Counted from the stretch's first letter, positions 1 to 9,984 are shown. The stretch is 64,000 nt of DNA from Aestuariibacter sp. A3R04 (GCF_018860805.1 NZ_JAHKQR010000003.1:744001-808000); one strand, 5' to 3'. A program made the numbers and translations. The notes: generated by a model not told the origin, from the sequence alone.

Positions 1-656
1 TGTCATACCTGCTTTATACATTTCTTTTAACTGCGCCCAACTAACAAATTCTGGGCTGGGATAAGACGAGTTCAAGCCAGTAAGTGACTCCAGCTCTTCA
101 ATTTGTTTGTCCAGACATTGCCCTGATGCCTTTATCTCTTTTAGCACCAGCCTGATAAACTGTTTAATGTCGCCTTTATAGCCCACTGAGTTGACCCACT
201 GTGTCAGCTTAATGGTAGATAACGCGCTATTTTTTAATAGAAACGCAACTTTATCCCACCAAGGGAGCACGTTGTTACCCACTAAACCCGTGGCAATAAA
301 AAACGCAGCTGGCACTTGGTGAGAGGTGAGGATCGGAAATGCATGATGGTAGTTGTCAGCGTATCCATCGTCAAAGGTAATGGCCATACATCGGCGGTTT
401 TTTAGCAATGCTGGCGAAGCAATGGCTTGTGTAACGTCATCAAGACTAACAATATCAAAATGTTGTTTGAAAAAACGGATATGCGCATCCAGTTGTGACG
501 GCGTACAAGAGTAAACGTTTGGATCGCCACTCGCTTCCCTGTAATCTCCAACGCGATGAAGGTTGACGCTATACAAGCCATAAGGAGCTTGTCTCCAGCG
601 ACGCTGATCGAGCCCGATCAACGACTCAACCTTCATCTGAATCCGCTTTAAATCCA
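1..656 (-). CDS. Polysaccharide deacetylase (NodB/CE4), 3' end outside the window
   Basis: Incomplete at its C-terminus because the window ends. The product is expected to remove acetyl groups from an N-acetylated polysaccharide. The motif TFDDGYADN, about 90 residues in, is the signature metal/catalytic Asp-Asp motif of the NodB fold, and is followed by a typical FPIL...VPAAFF strand. The start is chosen as GTG at 656, five codons after the upstream stop, because an AGAAGGA Shine-Dalgarno sequence sits 6-7 bases before it; an in-frame ATG at 636 is the alternative. It is the last visible gene of a leftward operon of exosortase-type exopolysaccharide genes, where a deacetylase of this kind is a regular member. 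Confidence 0.85.
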
Positions 657-658
657 CG

Positions 659-1825
659 TTACATCCTTCTAAATGTGGGCTTCGGTAGTATGTAATCTCT
701 GTAATCGTTCGGGTCACCAGACTCACCGGCTTCCGCTGCCTTGGTAATATTATACATTTCTCTGGCACTGACGTAGTGCAGTTTATAGCGTTCTCCATCG
801 TTGTACTTGGTGGTGAGATGGGCATGCATTAATTCTACAGGTTTGCCGAGTAGACAATCCATATCGATATCTTGCGCACCATGGGTGTGGATTTTAATGA
901 AAACCCACTCTGGTCTGCCTTTTACATGAATATGTGTATCTACCCAGTTATCCACACGGCCAGGTGTTGGCTGACAGTTTTGCCGTATATCTGCACGCTC
1001 AATTTTAGGCAGAATGCCGAACTTGGATTCTTCTTTGTTAAAACCCAACGGCCCTTGCAGCATAAGCATATCACCCCAGGCCTCACCGTTTACCTTCATT
1101 TCGCGCCCGGTATCGTAGGACTTTGGTTTGTTAGGATCATCCTTGGCATAATACAGCGTGTTAGGCAGAGAAGGCTGAGTGGCGTCAGGAGACGGAAAGG
1201 TAAAATCTGCATAACAGCCCGTTTCTCGCAATACGATAAGCTCGTCATTGACACCGCACCATTTGCCTTGTGGGTGAGAGTTGTCCAACGCCCAGTTACC
1301 GTGAATAAAGGCATATACCGGCTGTCCGGTTTTGGGGTCCAGCGCAAGTGCACCGTGTTCCTGGTGCAGCGTTTTAGCAAAATTGCTCAGTGTTTTGCGT
1401 AAATTGTCACTGGTGTCGTCTTCGTGGTGAAGGTGTATTTCAATTTCACCAAAACCCCGATGACAGAGATCCGATAATTTAGCCAGGTGCTCATGGCGAT
1501 ATTCCTCTTCTGGAAAGAAAAAGGAATGCTTTGGATGGTATCCATCTGCATCGGTAAATTTACTCGCCATTGTCGGATAATCGCGCATCCAGCGGTCGAC
1601 CCGGGCTCTTTCCAGCTCTATGTTGTCTTTGTTTTTCCACTGAGGTTCGTAATGATCAACAAAACAAAACATCACGTGAATGGGGCCTTTGATATTGGCT
1701 TTGGCTGGCTTTCGCCTTTTAACGTAGCCGAGTATCCAGGTATGCATGTCCTTTTTGTAAATGAGAGCCAAGGCCGCTGATGCCACACAAATGGCTCCAA
1801 ATAAAAACAAGAAAACAAAAATCAT
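659..1825 (-). CDS. Membrane-anchored protein of unknown function in the exosortase EPS operon
   Basis: I do not recognise this 388-residue family. One N-terminal hydrophobic segment (about residues 1-24, ending in YKK) would anchor a large soluble domain. That domain is rich in His/Asp/Glu clusters: CFVDHYEP near residue 55, FFFPEEEY, EIEIHLHHEDD, FIHGNWALDN and IKIHTHG near residue 310. Such clusters suggest a metal-dependent hydrolase or deacetylase-like active site, but this is inference from residue content only. The start ATG at 1825 overlaps the stop of the upstream GT2 gene (ATGA), so the two are translationally coupled, and the next gene starts right after its stop. The context points to a role in polysaccharide modification or export. 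Confidence 0.7.
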   Translation of the reverse strand: MIFVFLFLFGAICVASAALALIYKKDMHTWILGYVKRRKPAKANIKGPIHVMFCFVDHYEPQWKNKDNIELERARVDRWMRDYPTMASKFTDADGYHPKHSFFFPEEEYRHEHLAKLSDLCHRGFGEIEIHLHHEDDTSDNLRKTLSNFAKTLHQEHGALALDPKTGQPVYAFIHGNWALDNSHPQGKWCGVNDELIVLRETGCYADFTFPSPDATQPSLPNTLYYAKDDPNKPKSYDTGREMKVNGEAWGDMLMLQGPLGFNKEESKFGILPKIERADIRQNCQPTPGRVDNWVDTHIHVKGRPEWVFIKIHTHGAQDIDMDCLLGKPVELMHAHLTTKYNDGERYKLHYVSAREMYNITKAAEAGESGDPNDYRDYILPKPTFRRM

Positions 1826-3012
1826 CAGCGTGCAGTCCTCTCCCAAGTAGCTGTTTGACGGGTTGTCAGAAATCTAACAAAACCGCGTCCCAGTGAAATG
1901 TTCATAGATACAAAAAATGTTATCAGGTTTATCACTGCCCCTAATTTACCTGTCATATCCCTTGTGCTCCTGGCGCCAACGGTAAAGAGTCCGTAAAACA
2001 AAATTTGGGCAGCCAGTAACAAGGCATATCCTCCACTGTAAAAGCTCAAAACGACGTTGCTGAGTAATGCCAGCAACATGCAGTGAGGGACAAACCAGCG
2101 CATAACCTTATGGCTGATATAACTAAAGCAACGGGCCCCGATTAATGGGTTTAGTGCCCATGTTAGACGAGACATGGCCTGATAATTTCCCGCGCCAATC
2201 CGGATTCGGCGAGACGCTTCTTCAACCAGGTTTGGCGCAATCTCTTCTTTGGCTCTTGCTTCTGGGTTGTATGTCAGTCGATAGCCCATTTTAGCGATAT
2301 TCATGAACACGCAAAAGTCGTCAATAATGGTATCTGACGGTAGTGGACGGTAAAGTTCAGTACGTATGGCATAAATGGCGCCATTGGCGCCTAACATCCC
2401 ATTGATGCGGTTTTCGTGAAATTTGAGTACCTGCTCGTATTTCCAGTACAGGCTATCTTTGTTTTTACCCGAAAACGGGTCAACCAGTTCCAGTTCGCCA
2501 CACACGGCGCCAACATCATCGTGTCTAAAATCGGCAACTAAACGCTGAACAGCGTCTTTATCGAAAAAGGTATTGGCATCAGAAAAGACACATATTGGCG
2601 TGTCTACTCGGGTGAGCAAATCATTGAGTACATTTATTTTGCCGCGATTTTCTTCAAACAAATGGATTTGCATTTGCGGGTAGGATTGGAAATCAGACAA
2701 AATGGTATTTGTGTCATCGTTACTGCCGTCAGAACCAATGAGGATAGTTAATTTTTCCCTCGGGTATTCCAGCGATAACAGGTTTTCCACTCGTTCGCGA
2801 ATACACTTTTCTTCGTTATAAGCGGCAATAACCACGGTGACGGAGGGAATGTCACTGTTCGCTTTTCGCCGACTGGCTTTTTTCAGAACAAATCGGGTAT
2901 CGCGCACCGCCTGAGTAAGGCTGCTTGCTATAATCAACAAAACCGGATAAATAAAGTAGGTATAAGTAATAATAAATACTGAGACCCAAAACAGGACTTC
3001 AAAAATTGTCAT
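1825..3012 (-). CDS. Family 2 glycosyltransferase, membrane bound
   Basis: A 395-residue inverting glycosyltransferase expected to add a sugar from a nucleotide donor to the growing exopolysaccharide at the cytoplasmic face of the inner membrane. There is an N-terminal membrane segment, a GT-A domain with VVIAAYNEE, DGSNDDT and FSDANTFFD (donor and metal binding), the acceptor/base region IDDFCVF, and an RRIRIGAGN segment in the place of the (Q/R)xxRW motif of processive enzymes. Two or three C-terminal hydrophobic segments follow. The start at 3012 is preferred over an in-frame upstream codon because it overlaps the previous stop as ATGA. The sugar cannot be read from sequence. Confidence 0.88.
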   Translation of the reverse strand: MTIFEVLFWVSVFIITYTYFIYPVLLIIASSLTQAVRDTRFVLKKASRRKANSDIPSVTVVIAAYNEEKCIRERVENLLSLEYPREKLTILIGSDGSNDDTNTILSDFQSYPQMQIHLFEENRGKINVLNDLLTRVDTPICVFSDANTFFDKDAVQRLVADFRHDDVGAVCGELELVDPFSGKNKDSLYWKYEQVLKFHENRINGMLGANGAIYAIRTELYRPLPSDTIIDDFCVFMNIAKMGYRLTYNPEARAKEEIAPNLVEEASRRIRIGAGNYQAMSRLTWALNPLIGARCFSYISHKVMRWFVPHCMLLALLSNVVLSFYSGGYALLLAAQILFYGLFTVGARSTRDMTGKLGAVINLITFFVSMNISLGRGFVRFLTTRQTATWERTAR

Positions 3013-3518
3013 GATGGCATTCTCGGCTTCGCTGGAATACCTAATCCGGTGCAATTGGCGGGCAGATCTTTAACCACCACTGCGTTGGCGCCAATCTTAA
3101 CGTTGTCACCAATGGTGACATTACCGATAATTTTCGCACCGGCACCGATAAAGATATTATTACCCAGCACGGGGGAGTGGCCTTTTTCGTCACCAATGAC
3201 CACACCGCTCTCGATAACGATATTTTTGCCCCCTCTGACTTTACTGTTAATCACCACACCCATAGGGTGCATGAGCACCAATCCTTCATCAAAGGTAGCA
3301 TTAACGCCAATGACACAGCCGTTAAACCATTTGTTGAGTGCCTGGCATATCAAGGCCAAAGGCTTGGTTATTGAGCGCATGGCGAGCCAGTTTGATAGTC
3401 TGAAAACAATATTCGCGCCTGTGCCATCAACCACAAACAGACGAAGCGTGGATACCGGGGCTCCGTCAGCTTCAAATACACGCTGCTTTTGCTTCATATC
3501 AGCTTTAATTAATTCCAT
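3009..3518 (-). CDS. Serine-acetyltransferase-like hexapeptide acyltransferase
   Basis: About 169 residues. The C-terminal half is a left-handed beta-helix of hexapeptide repeats (VIGVNATFDEG, IVIESGVVIGD, IFIGAGAKIIGNVTIG, KIGANAVVVKD) ending in GIPAKPRMPS, typical of SAT/CysE-like O-acetyltransferases that use acetyl-CoA. It is shorter than CysE (about 270 residues), and versions of this size in sugar clusters usually O-acetylate polysaccharide building blocks. ATG at 3518 is preferred: an upstream TTG at 3551 would overlap the preceding glycosyltransferase by 28 bases. The stop overlaps the next start (ATGA). A housekeeping role in cysteine synthesis is less likely in this operon. Confidence 0.82.
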   Translation of the reverse strand: MELIKADMKQKQRVFEADGAPVSTLRLFVVDGTGANIVFRLSNWLAMRSITKPLALICQALNKWFNGCVIGVNATFDEGLVLMHPMGVVINSKVRGGKNIVIESGVVIGDEKGHSPVLGNNIFIGAGAKIIGNVTIGDNVKIGANAVVVKDLPANCTGLGIPAKPRMPS

Positions 3519-3523
3519 GAGTT

Positions 3524-4810
3524 TCACTGGTTTTTCTCTCGTCCTATCCAAAGGCCAAATTCCTCATAGACACGCTGTTGCTCTTTTTGCATTATCTTTT
3601 GTTCTTCCGGCTTTGCAATGGTGGCCAGCGGGCTGCGTTCCAGTGTGAATAGGTCTTTAGTCCATGGCTTATTGTGCTGTTTATGCCAGTGCTTAAGCCG
3701 ATTGTTTAAATATTTGACACTGCCTTGGTAGGTGATGCCATTGTCGAGCAGCCACTGCCTGGGTTGATAGTTTCCGGCGTTGTCAATGAAACGTTGTAAC
3801 TGTTTACCCATGTTTGTGTTTTCCAGCAGTACACCGGTTTGATCATTGACAAATTCTTTTGAGCCCAGTTCGGCGTCTTTGAGCACAGCAACCGGTACAT
3901 TGGCTGCCATCGATTCTACCACAACCACGCAAGATCCTTCGCGCTTTGAGAATATTGCTGTGGTTTTGCTTCGAGACAAATATTCGGTAATTTTTTCATA
4001 AGGCTGAGGACCGGCGAACTCTATCATGTGTCCCACACCGTAGAGTTCTGCTTCGTTTTTGATGTCATCTAGCGTTCGACCGGGTTCTTCCTGGCCTATT
4101 AGCGTCACGCGTATATCCTTGCTGAGTTCAGACAGCGCTTTGAAAAGCGCAATATGTCTTTTGAACGTGCCATAATTGGCAATAACCAACAAATCTATGT
4201 CTTTGTCTTCGAAGGGACGAAGCTGAAACTTTTCGCTATTTACCCAGCTCGATGCGTATAAATGCAAGGAAGTGAGCTTAGTTGAAATTAGCGCCATGTA
4301 ATCGTGATCTACCGCGTTACTGATGGTAGTAAATAAACCATCATTAAGTATGCGCGGCATGGCAAAAAGCGCCGGAGAATGTGGCGGACTCCAACTGGGC
4401 GCAAAAACAATAATAAATTGGTCCTGTAGAGTGGAAAAATCGTTAGCGTTGAGTAACCGAATAAGGTGCTTTTCAAAGCTCACATAAATAACCCCTTTTT
4501 CTTGCTCGCTTACAAACGGTTTAATAATAATCCCCTTCGAGACGACATGGCTGGTTTCACCATAGTGTTTTTTCGCCCAGGAAGAAATATCCGTAATTTT
4601 GTCGAGTTGCGCATTTATACGCGCGCTTAAAGTGTCTTCTGAAGGTGAAAGTAATGATGTCGCACCCTTGAAATAGTAATCGAGTTTCTCGCTGTAATTA
4701 GCGGCTCTGTCACCTTTGCTGGTAAACCAGCGGCGAAAAGCACGACGAACCTGCGGGGCATAGCGCAAAGCGTCTGTCCATTCTTTCTTTATTTTTTTAA
4801 TGTAGTGCAT
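3524..4810 (-). CDS. Glycosyltransferase, GT-B fold (GT4-like)
   Basis: A 428-residue retaining-type glycosyltransferase, probably cytoplasmic. The C-terminal half has the GT4 pattern: LLVIANYGTFKRH (start of the donor domain), VTLIGQEEPG, the FAGPQPYEKI segment, then REGSCVVVVESMAANVPV, an E(x7)E-type nucleotide-sugar site. The N-terminal 190 residues are less conserved and should bind the acceptor. It lies 18 bases downstream of the AlgD-like gene and 5 bases upstream of the acetyltransferase, so it is co-transcribed. Substrate unknown. Confidence 0.83.
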   Translation of the reverse strand: MHYIKKIKKEWTDALRYAPQVRRAFRRWFTSKGDRAANYSEKLDYYFKGATSLLSPSEDTLSARINAQLDKITDISSWAKKHYGETSHVVSKGIIIKPFVSEQEKGVIYVSFEKHLIRLLNANDFSTLQDQFIIVFAPSWSPPHSPALFAMPRILNDGLFTTISNAVDHDYMALISTKLTSLHLYASSWVNSEKFQLRPFEDKDIDLLVIANYGTFKRHIALFKALSELSKDIRVTLIGQEEPGRTLDDIKNEAELYGVGHMIEFAGPQPYEKITEYLSRSKTTAIFSKREGSCVVVVESMAANVPVAVLKDAELGSKEFVNDQTGVLLENTNMGKQLQRFIDNAGNYQPRQWLLDNGITYQGSVKYLNNRLKHWHKQHNKPWTKDLFTLERSPLATIAKPEEQKIMQKEQQRVYEEFGLWIGREKNQ

Positions 4811-4828
4811 AGTGGTTGTGCCGGCGTT

Positions 4829-6142
4829 TTACCAGCAAATCCCTTCGTAACCTTCTTGGCCTACAGCATCTTCGTTAATTCTTACCAAATCAATAACGTG
4901 TTTGTCTTTAGGTATAGTGGCGACCACGTCTCTGAATTGTTCGTCACCATTGCCAATCACTAATACTTCACTAGCGTTAATAACATCGTCGATGTCAGTT
5001 ACCATTAATTTAGAGATATGGGGAATTTGATTGAGTATGTAATCTTTGTTTGCGCCAACTATGGCAGCCAGATTGACGTTTTTGTCGTACAACTTAAGCT
5101 CATAGCCTTTGCCAAGAAGTCGTTCAATTAATTCTACTATCGGGCTTTCACGGAGGTCATCCGTACCGGCTTTAAAGCTAAAGCCGAGAATACCGATTTT
5201 TCGCTTACCTTTTGAGGTGACAAGATTAATGCCATTCTCAACTTGCTGTTTGTTCGATGGCAAAATGGATGACAGCACAGGCGTGTTGACATCAAGTGCC
5301 CCTGCTTTATAAACCAACGCGCGTACATCCTTAGGCAAACAAGAGCCGCCAAATGCGAACCCGGGTTTCATATAGTAAGGTGAAATATTGAGCTTAGTAT
5401 CCTGGCAAAAGATATCCATCACCTTGTGGCTGTCTACATTTACTTTTTTTGCGATATTGCCAATTTCATTTGCGAAGGCAACTTTTAAGGCGTGCCAAAC
5501 ATTGTCAGTGTATTTCACCATTTCTGCGGTAGCCAGATCAGTGCCAATTTTCGGCCCTGGTAAAGCTTCGTAAATGGCCAATATTTCCGCCAGCGTGGTG
5601 TCGTCAGAGGCTCCTACTACCGTTTTCGGGGGGTTGTAAAAATCGTACACCGCGGTACTTTCACGAAGGAATTCCGGGTTGATGCAAAGGCCAAAGTCCT
5701 GGCCAGCGATCATACCAGATGCCTGTTCCAGAGTGGGTTGTACGATATCTGCCATAGTACCTGGTAACATTGTTGACCGAATAACAACAATATGGCGGGT
5801 TGATTTATCTTTAATTACACTTCCAATTTCTTCGCATACGCGACGGACAAACTTGAGGTCTAAACTTCCGTTTAACTGACTTGGTGTGCCTACACATACA
5901 ATAGAAACATCACTGTTTTCAACAGCATCCTTGCAATCAGTGGTCGCGCGCAACCGGCCTTCTTTCACACTTGACGCAATGATTTCGCCGATGTCTTTTT
6001 CAATGATTGGCGTTTTACCAGCGTTAATTAAATCAACCTTAGCTTGTGTGGGATCCACACCGATAACGTGATGACCATCATGGGCTAAACAACCGGCCGA
6101 TACAGCACCCACATATCCTAATCCAAAAATACTGATGTTCAT
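4829..6142 (-). CDS. algD: GDP-mannose 6-dehydrogenase (AlgD-like)
   Basis: A 437-residue NAD-dependent nucleotide-sugar dehydrogenase. The Rossmann motif FGLGYVGAVSAGCLA at the N-terminus, NPEFLRE, NVWHALKVAFANEIGN, GGSCLPKD with the catalytic Cys at residue 268, and FKAGTDDLRESP are all present. These segments and the C-terminal EGICW follow Pseudomonas AlgD more closely than UDP-glucose dehydrogenase, so the predicted reaction is GDP-mannose to GDP-mannuronate with two NAD+. An AGGA ribosome site precedes the ATG. No alg8, alg44 or epimerase gene is visible, so the product would feed a mannuronate-containing exopolysaccharide rather than classical alginate. The assignment to GDP-mannose rests on remembered similarity, not a search. 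Confidence 0.85.
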   Translation of the reverse strand: MNISIFGLGYVGAVSAGCLAHDGHHVIGVDPTQAKVDLINAGKTPIIEKDIGEIIASSVKEGRLRATTDCKDAVENSDVSIVCVGTPSQLNGSLDLKFVRRVCEEIGSVIKDKSTRHIVVIRSTMLPGTMADIVQPTLEQASGMIAGQDFGLCINPEFLRESTAVYDFYNPPKTVVGASDDTTLAEILAIYEALPGPKIGTDLATAEMVKYTDNVWHALKVAFANEIGNIAKKVNVDSHKVMDIFCQDTKLNISPYYMKPGFAFGGSCLPKDVRALVYKAGALDVNTPVLSSILPSNKQQVENGINLVTSKGKRKIGILGFSFKAGTDDLRESPIVELIERLLGKGYELKLYDKNVNLAAIVGANKDYILNQIPHISKLMVTDIDDVINASEVLVIGNGDEQFRDVVATIPKDKHVIDLVRINEDAVGQEGYEGICW

Positions 6143-6150
6143 GAAAAATC

Positions 6151-7371
6151 CTATTTATTTCTTGCTGTGTTGAGCATATCAACGAAATCTTGAGTAACCG
6201 TTTGCCAGCTATAGTTTTCTTTAACTAGGTGATAACCATTCTTCGCAATATCAGCTGCTTGTAAATTGTCTTTTAGTAGAGAAACCGTCGCCTCGGCAAA
6301 TTGCTTGTGGTCATCGGCAATCATGATATTTTCACCATGGGTGATAGGTAGTCCTTCTGCACCTATGGTGGTAGAGATCACAGGGAGACCAGCAGCCATG
6401 GTTTCAAAGATTTTGATTCGTGTGCCGCCGCCAATGCGCAGTGGTACGATGGACGCTGCAGACGCGGCTAAATATGGTCTGACATCATCCACCGTACCTG
6501 TAACGGTGATGCTGGTGTCAGTTTCACTTAATTGAGTGATTTTTTCCGGCGGGTTTCTACCCAAAATGGTGAGTGTTACGTCAGGCACAGCTGTTTTAAT
6601 CAGGGGATAACAGTGCTTGATAAAGTCTTCGATGCCATCAATGTTGGGCATCCAATCCATAGAACCGAGAAAAACCAGTGAATTGTCGACTGGTTTACGG
6701 GGGATTTCAGCAAAAAATTCAAGGTTCACCCCTGTTTCGACATGGCCCAAGACGTTCGTAAGGCCAAATTCGTTTATAAATACGTCTTTATCAAAATCAC
6801 TTACTGCAATGACGCCATCAAACCACTGACATGTTTTTTGTTCAAAAGACGAAAAGCGTTCCCATTGATTTTTATAGAAAATTTTACTCACAGGGTTGCC
6901 TGCGTTTTTATAATGACGTTCCCAAATATAGCTTTCTACGTTGTGTTGAAACAAAATGTAGGTGGTATCTTTCTTCTTAGGTAAAGCAGTCAGGTTTACC
7001 GATAATGACAGAAAGTCACAAACTACGACATCAAATGTACTATTCTCCAGCAAGGTGCGAAGGGTCTGCTGAATGGCGTCAGTCGTGTATTTATCTATTA
7101 CGTAGGGCAGGGAGGTAGCAATCACGTTTTTCGCTACATCGGTGAATACAGATATCTTACTATTTTTGTTGTCCTTCCACCGCGCGAAAACCTGGTGATC
7201 TGAATAATCACTTATATTGGGCGTTGGCGCAGAGCCCGGCTCTTTCAGCGTGAAATAGGTAATATCATAATGGTTTTTTAACTGTACCATCATGTTGTAT
7301 GTGCGGATTTTGCCACCACTATTTAAAGGGTATAGCTCATCTGCTTTGATCCATAATAACTTGGGTTTCAT
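6151..7371 (-). CDS. Exosortase-system glycosyltransferase (GT4-like, TIGR03087 type)
   Basis: 406 residues with a GT-B architecture. The N-terminus has WIKADELYPLNSGGKIRTYNM, where the GG loop and basic residue contact the donor phosphate; the middle has FQHNVESYIWERHY; the C-terminal domain has FLGSMDWMPNIDGIEDF, VTLTILGRNPP and GGGTRIKIFETMAAGLPV, with the donor-binding Glu. This pattern fits the sugar transferase family that accompanies PEP-CTERM/XrtA systems. The gene starts 33 bases after the TPR gene and ends 8 bases before algD. The transferred sugar is unknown. Confidence 0.82.
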   Translation of the reverse strand: MKPKLLWIKADELYPLNSGGKIRTYNMMVQLKNHYDITYFTLKEPGSAPTPNISDYSDHQVFARWKDNKNSKISVFTDVAKNVIATSLPYVIDKYTTDAIQQTLRTLLENSTFDVVVCDFLSLSVNLTALPKKKDTTYILFQHNVESYIWERHYKNAGNPVSKIFYKNQWERFSSFEQKTCQWFDGVIAVSDFDKDVFINEFGLTNVLGHVETGVNLEFFAEIPRKPVDNSLVFLGSMDWMPNIDGIEDFIKHCYPLIKTAVPDVTLTILGRNPPEKITQLSETDTSITVTGTVDDVRPYLAASAASIVPLRIGGGTRIKIFETMAAGLPVISTTIGAEGLPITHGENIMIADDHKQFAEATVSLLKDNLQAADIAKNGYHLVKENYSWQTVTQDFVDMLNTARNK

Positions 7372-7404
7372 AGTTCGTTCTTGATAGTCTGTGTTGCGAC
7401 AAGT

Positions 7405-9984
7405 TTACTGTTTGATAGCACTTTCGATTTTATTTTTTGTATCTAGAAGTGCATTATTACTCGGTTGTAGACTCAACGCTTTCATTATCCAGCGATTTGC
7501 CTCGTCTACCTGTCCTTGTTGTAGAAGAAGCCAGGCTAAGTTATTCATAGCTTGCCAGTGTTTCGGCTTAGCTTTAAGCAGCGATTGGTATTCAGCTACC
7601 GCTTTCTTGGCGTCAACTTTTGACAATTCGCTAATATAGAAAAGATCAGCGTTGTCGTATCCAGGCGTTCGTTGAGCCATTTCTTCTAATACGGTCAACC
7701 CTGCATCTATATCTCCTGTTTCTTTAAGCGCTTTGTACAAGAGTTGAGCAGATTTGAGCGTTCCAAGCGATTTATACGCTTCTTTTAGAGCGGGTAACGC
7801 AGTGACAAAATCATTTTTAGCGGCCGTTGCTCTACCGAAAATTTGCTTAGCGCGGGCACTATTTTGAATTTCCGCGGGAAGGCTTGTAAGCACCTTTAGC
7901 GCAGCATCATACTGACCGTCATTGACCAGGACATGGGCGCGCAGTAATTTGATACGGTTACTTTGTTTGAGGACGTCCGGTGAGTTATTAAGGATTCGCA
8001 GTGCTGATCGGTTACCCTCAGCTTCCATTTTTGCTTCAACAAAGACTTCCAATACCTGCTCCGTAATCCACCCGGCTTTAATATTTCTTCTTAGCGCATC
8101 AATGGCGGCTAAGGGTTGATCAAGTTCCAGATAGGAACTGGCAACTAGATAGTCAGCTTTTGGCTGTGTGTTGTAGTCAAAAACACTGGTTCGGGATAAC
8201 GAAATCACATTTTTATAATCGCCCTGTAAATAGGAGGCATGTAAAAATGTCAAAGGAGTGGCAGTTCCACTTTCCTTTAATATTTGTACGATGTTTTGAT
8301 AAGCGGCTCTCGTCTGTACGGTATTTGATGCTGCAATCGTAGCACCGGCTAAAACAACTTCGTCGTTCGGATATCGTTTGAGTAGAGATGTGTACGCTTT
8401 CAGTGCATCATCAAAATTTTGTTCCTGCAAATCTTTGCTAGCATAATATCTCAGCGCTTGCGGGTTCGACGGCGACAACCATTTTATCTTTTCATATATG
8501 GCATCTAGGGCTTCAGTATTGCCTAAAAACGATTCAAACTCGCTGGAAATCAAGTAATTGTCTATATTTTTAGGATCATCGCTTATCCATTCAGCGATGA
8601 TGTTACGCGCTTCTTCAATTTCGCCATTACTTGCTTTAATTCCAATCAGTAGAATCTTGGATTTGTAACTATCATTCTCATTTGCTTCGCTGATTATCTG
8701 TTTTGACGAGCTTTCCACCAAACTCATTGCTGCTTTGTCACCAGCGCTTAGTTTTAGCAAGCCAAGTTGCTGTTTGTCCTCTGATGACTCGAAAGTCTCA
8801 GCATTCACCCTATCCAGGATAGCTGCTGCTTCACCTTTTTCTCCAGAAAAAAGTAACGCTGACGCTGCTTTTGTCGCCAAACGGTTATTGCTAGAGATTA
8901 ATGAGGGATACTTTTCATACATTTTATAGGCTGAGAGAGAATCTCCGGCACTGAGTTTCGCAGCGATATACATCTGCAAACCCGGGTGGCTTGGCGGCAA
9001 TGCGCCGACGATTTTTTCGAGATATGAAAGTGCTTGTTCGTAATTGCCTATTTGAAAGTGAGAAATACCGGCGACATAGATAGCTGTTGGTGTCACTAAG
9101 TTTTGGTTTATGGCAATTTCGATATACTTTGCCGCATCGTCAAAGTTATTGCGAGAAAGTGCAATAAGCGCCTTTTGCTGATTCGCTAATGGGTTTGTTG
9201 AAGATATACTTAGTATTTTATCAATATATTTCTCTGCCTCGCTATAGTTTCTCGCCATTAGCAGTACTTCGGCTATTTTTAAGTTTAATTGAGCAAAGTA
9301 TGGCTTCAAGGAAAGAAGATCCTGGTATGATTGAGCAGCAAGATCAAAATCACCAATAGCTTGCTGAATTTCGGCAATAAGAGATCGCAATAACCAGTCA
9401 GTTGGATATTTTTCTGTTAGCGCATACAGCGTTGATTTCTTTTCAACATCATCCGACAAGAGAAAGTGCTTAATCACAAACTCGGTATCTTTTATTCGCT
9501 CTAAATCGTCTGGCGATGCAGTTTCTAGCGCTAGCGACAAGTGTTTAGCCACCATTTCCTCTGATTTTGATCTACCTGATATGACGGCGGCAATTAACTC
9601 TACTGAAGTTCGTTGAGACCCTTTTAAGTCGTCTTTGAACTCTTCAAGGGTAACTTCAAATATATCAAGATCAGCCATTGAATAGAGTGCAAGGAAGTAG
9701 GGCTGGGCGAAATCGTTAATGTTGGCTCGCTGTGTCAGTGCCTTGTCGAATGTGGCTATAGCGCTTACCATGTCTCCAACATCGAAGTAAATTTTGGCCA
9801 GTTCTATCCTTGGCCGCACGTCATTGGGAGAGTCTTGAACGGCAGATTTGAGTTGAATGATAGCGCGCTTGTAATTCCCGTCACTTAAAGCTGACTCTGC
9901 TTCAGTCATCCGTTGTTCGACTGTTACCTTATTGCATGCCATCAATAAGAGAGAAGATGCCAAAACGGTGACTAATCTATTCAT
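7405..9984 (-). CDS. prsT: PEP-CTERM system TPR-repeat lipoprotein (PrsT-like)
   Basis: About 859 residues. A lipoprotein signal (LLLMAC, lipidated Cys near residue 17) is followed by tandem tetratricopeptide repeats along almost the whole length, for example YKRAIIQLKSAVQDSPND, YEQALSYLEKIVGALPP and KPKHWQAMNNLAWLLLQQG. Long TPR lipoproteins with this start are the PrsT component of exosortase-linked polysaccharide loci, thought to act at the envelope during assembly or export. The start at 9984 is used because an AGAAAG stretch precedes it; ATG at 9999 has no ribosome site but is possible. It is the first gene of the leftward EPS operon. Confidence 0.85.
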   Translation of the reverse strand: MNRLVTVLASSLLLMACNKVTVEQRMTEAESALSDGNYKRAIIQLKSAVQDSPNDVRPRIELAKIYFDVGDMVSAIATFDKALTQRANINDFAQPYFLALYSMADLDIFEVTLEEFKDDLKGSQRTSVELIAAVISGRSKSEEMVAKHLSLALETASPDDLERIKDTEFVIKHFLLSDDVEKKSTLYALTEKYPTDWLLRSLIAEIQQAIGDFDLAAQSYQDLLSLKPYFAQLNLKIAEVLLMARNYSEAEKYIDKILSISSTNPLANQQKALIALSRNNFDDAAKYIEIAINQNLVTPTAIYVAGISHFQIGNYEQALSYLEKIVGALPPSHPGLQMYIAAKLSAGDSLSAYKMYEKYPSLISSNNRLATKAASALLFSGEKGEAAAILDRVNAETFESSEDKQQLGLLKLSAGDKAAMSLVESSSKQIISEANENDSYKSKILLIGIKASNGEIEEARNIIAEWISDDPKNIDNYLISSEFESFLGNTEALDAIYEKIKWLSPSNPQALRYYASKDLQEQNFDDALKAYTSLLKRYPNDEVVLAGATIAASNTVQTRAAYQNIVQILKESGTATPLTFLHASYLQGDYKNVISLSRTSVFDYNTQPKADYLVASSYLELDQPLAAIDALRRNIKAGWITEQVLEVFVEAKMEAEGNRSALRILNNSPDVLKQSNRIKLLRAHVLVNDGQYDAALKVLTSLPAEIQNSARAKQIFGRATAAKNDFVTALPALKEAYKSLGTLKSAQLLYKALKETGDIDAGLTVLEEMAQRTPGYDNADLFYISELSKVDAKKAVAEYQSLLKAKPKHWQAMNNLAWLLLQQGQVDEANRWIMKALSLQPSNNALLDTKNKIESAIKQ

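Noticed and set aside
872..1402. 176-codon plus-strand frame opposite the unknown EPS-operon gene
   Set aside because: It lies entirely antisense to a well-supported coupled gene, has no family resemblance and no ribosome site.
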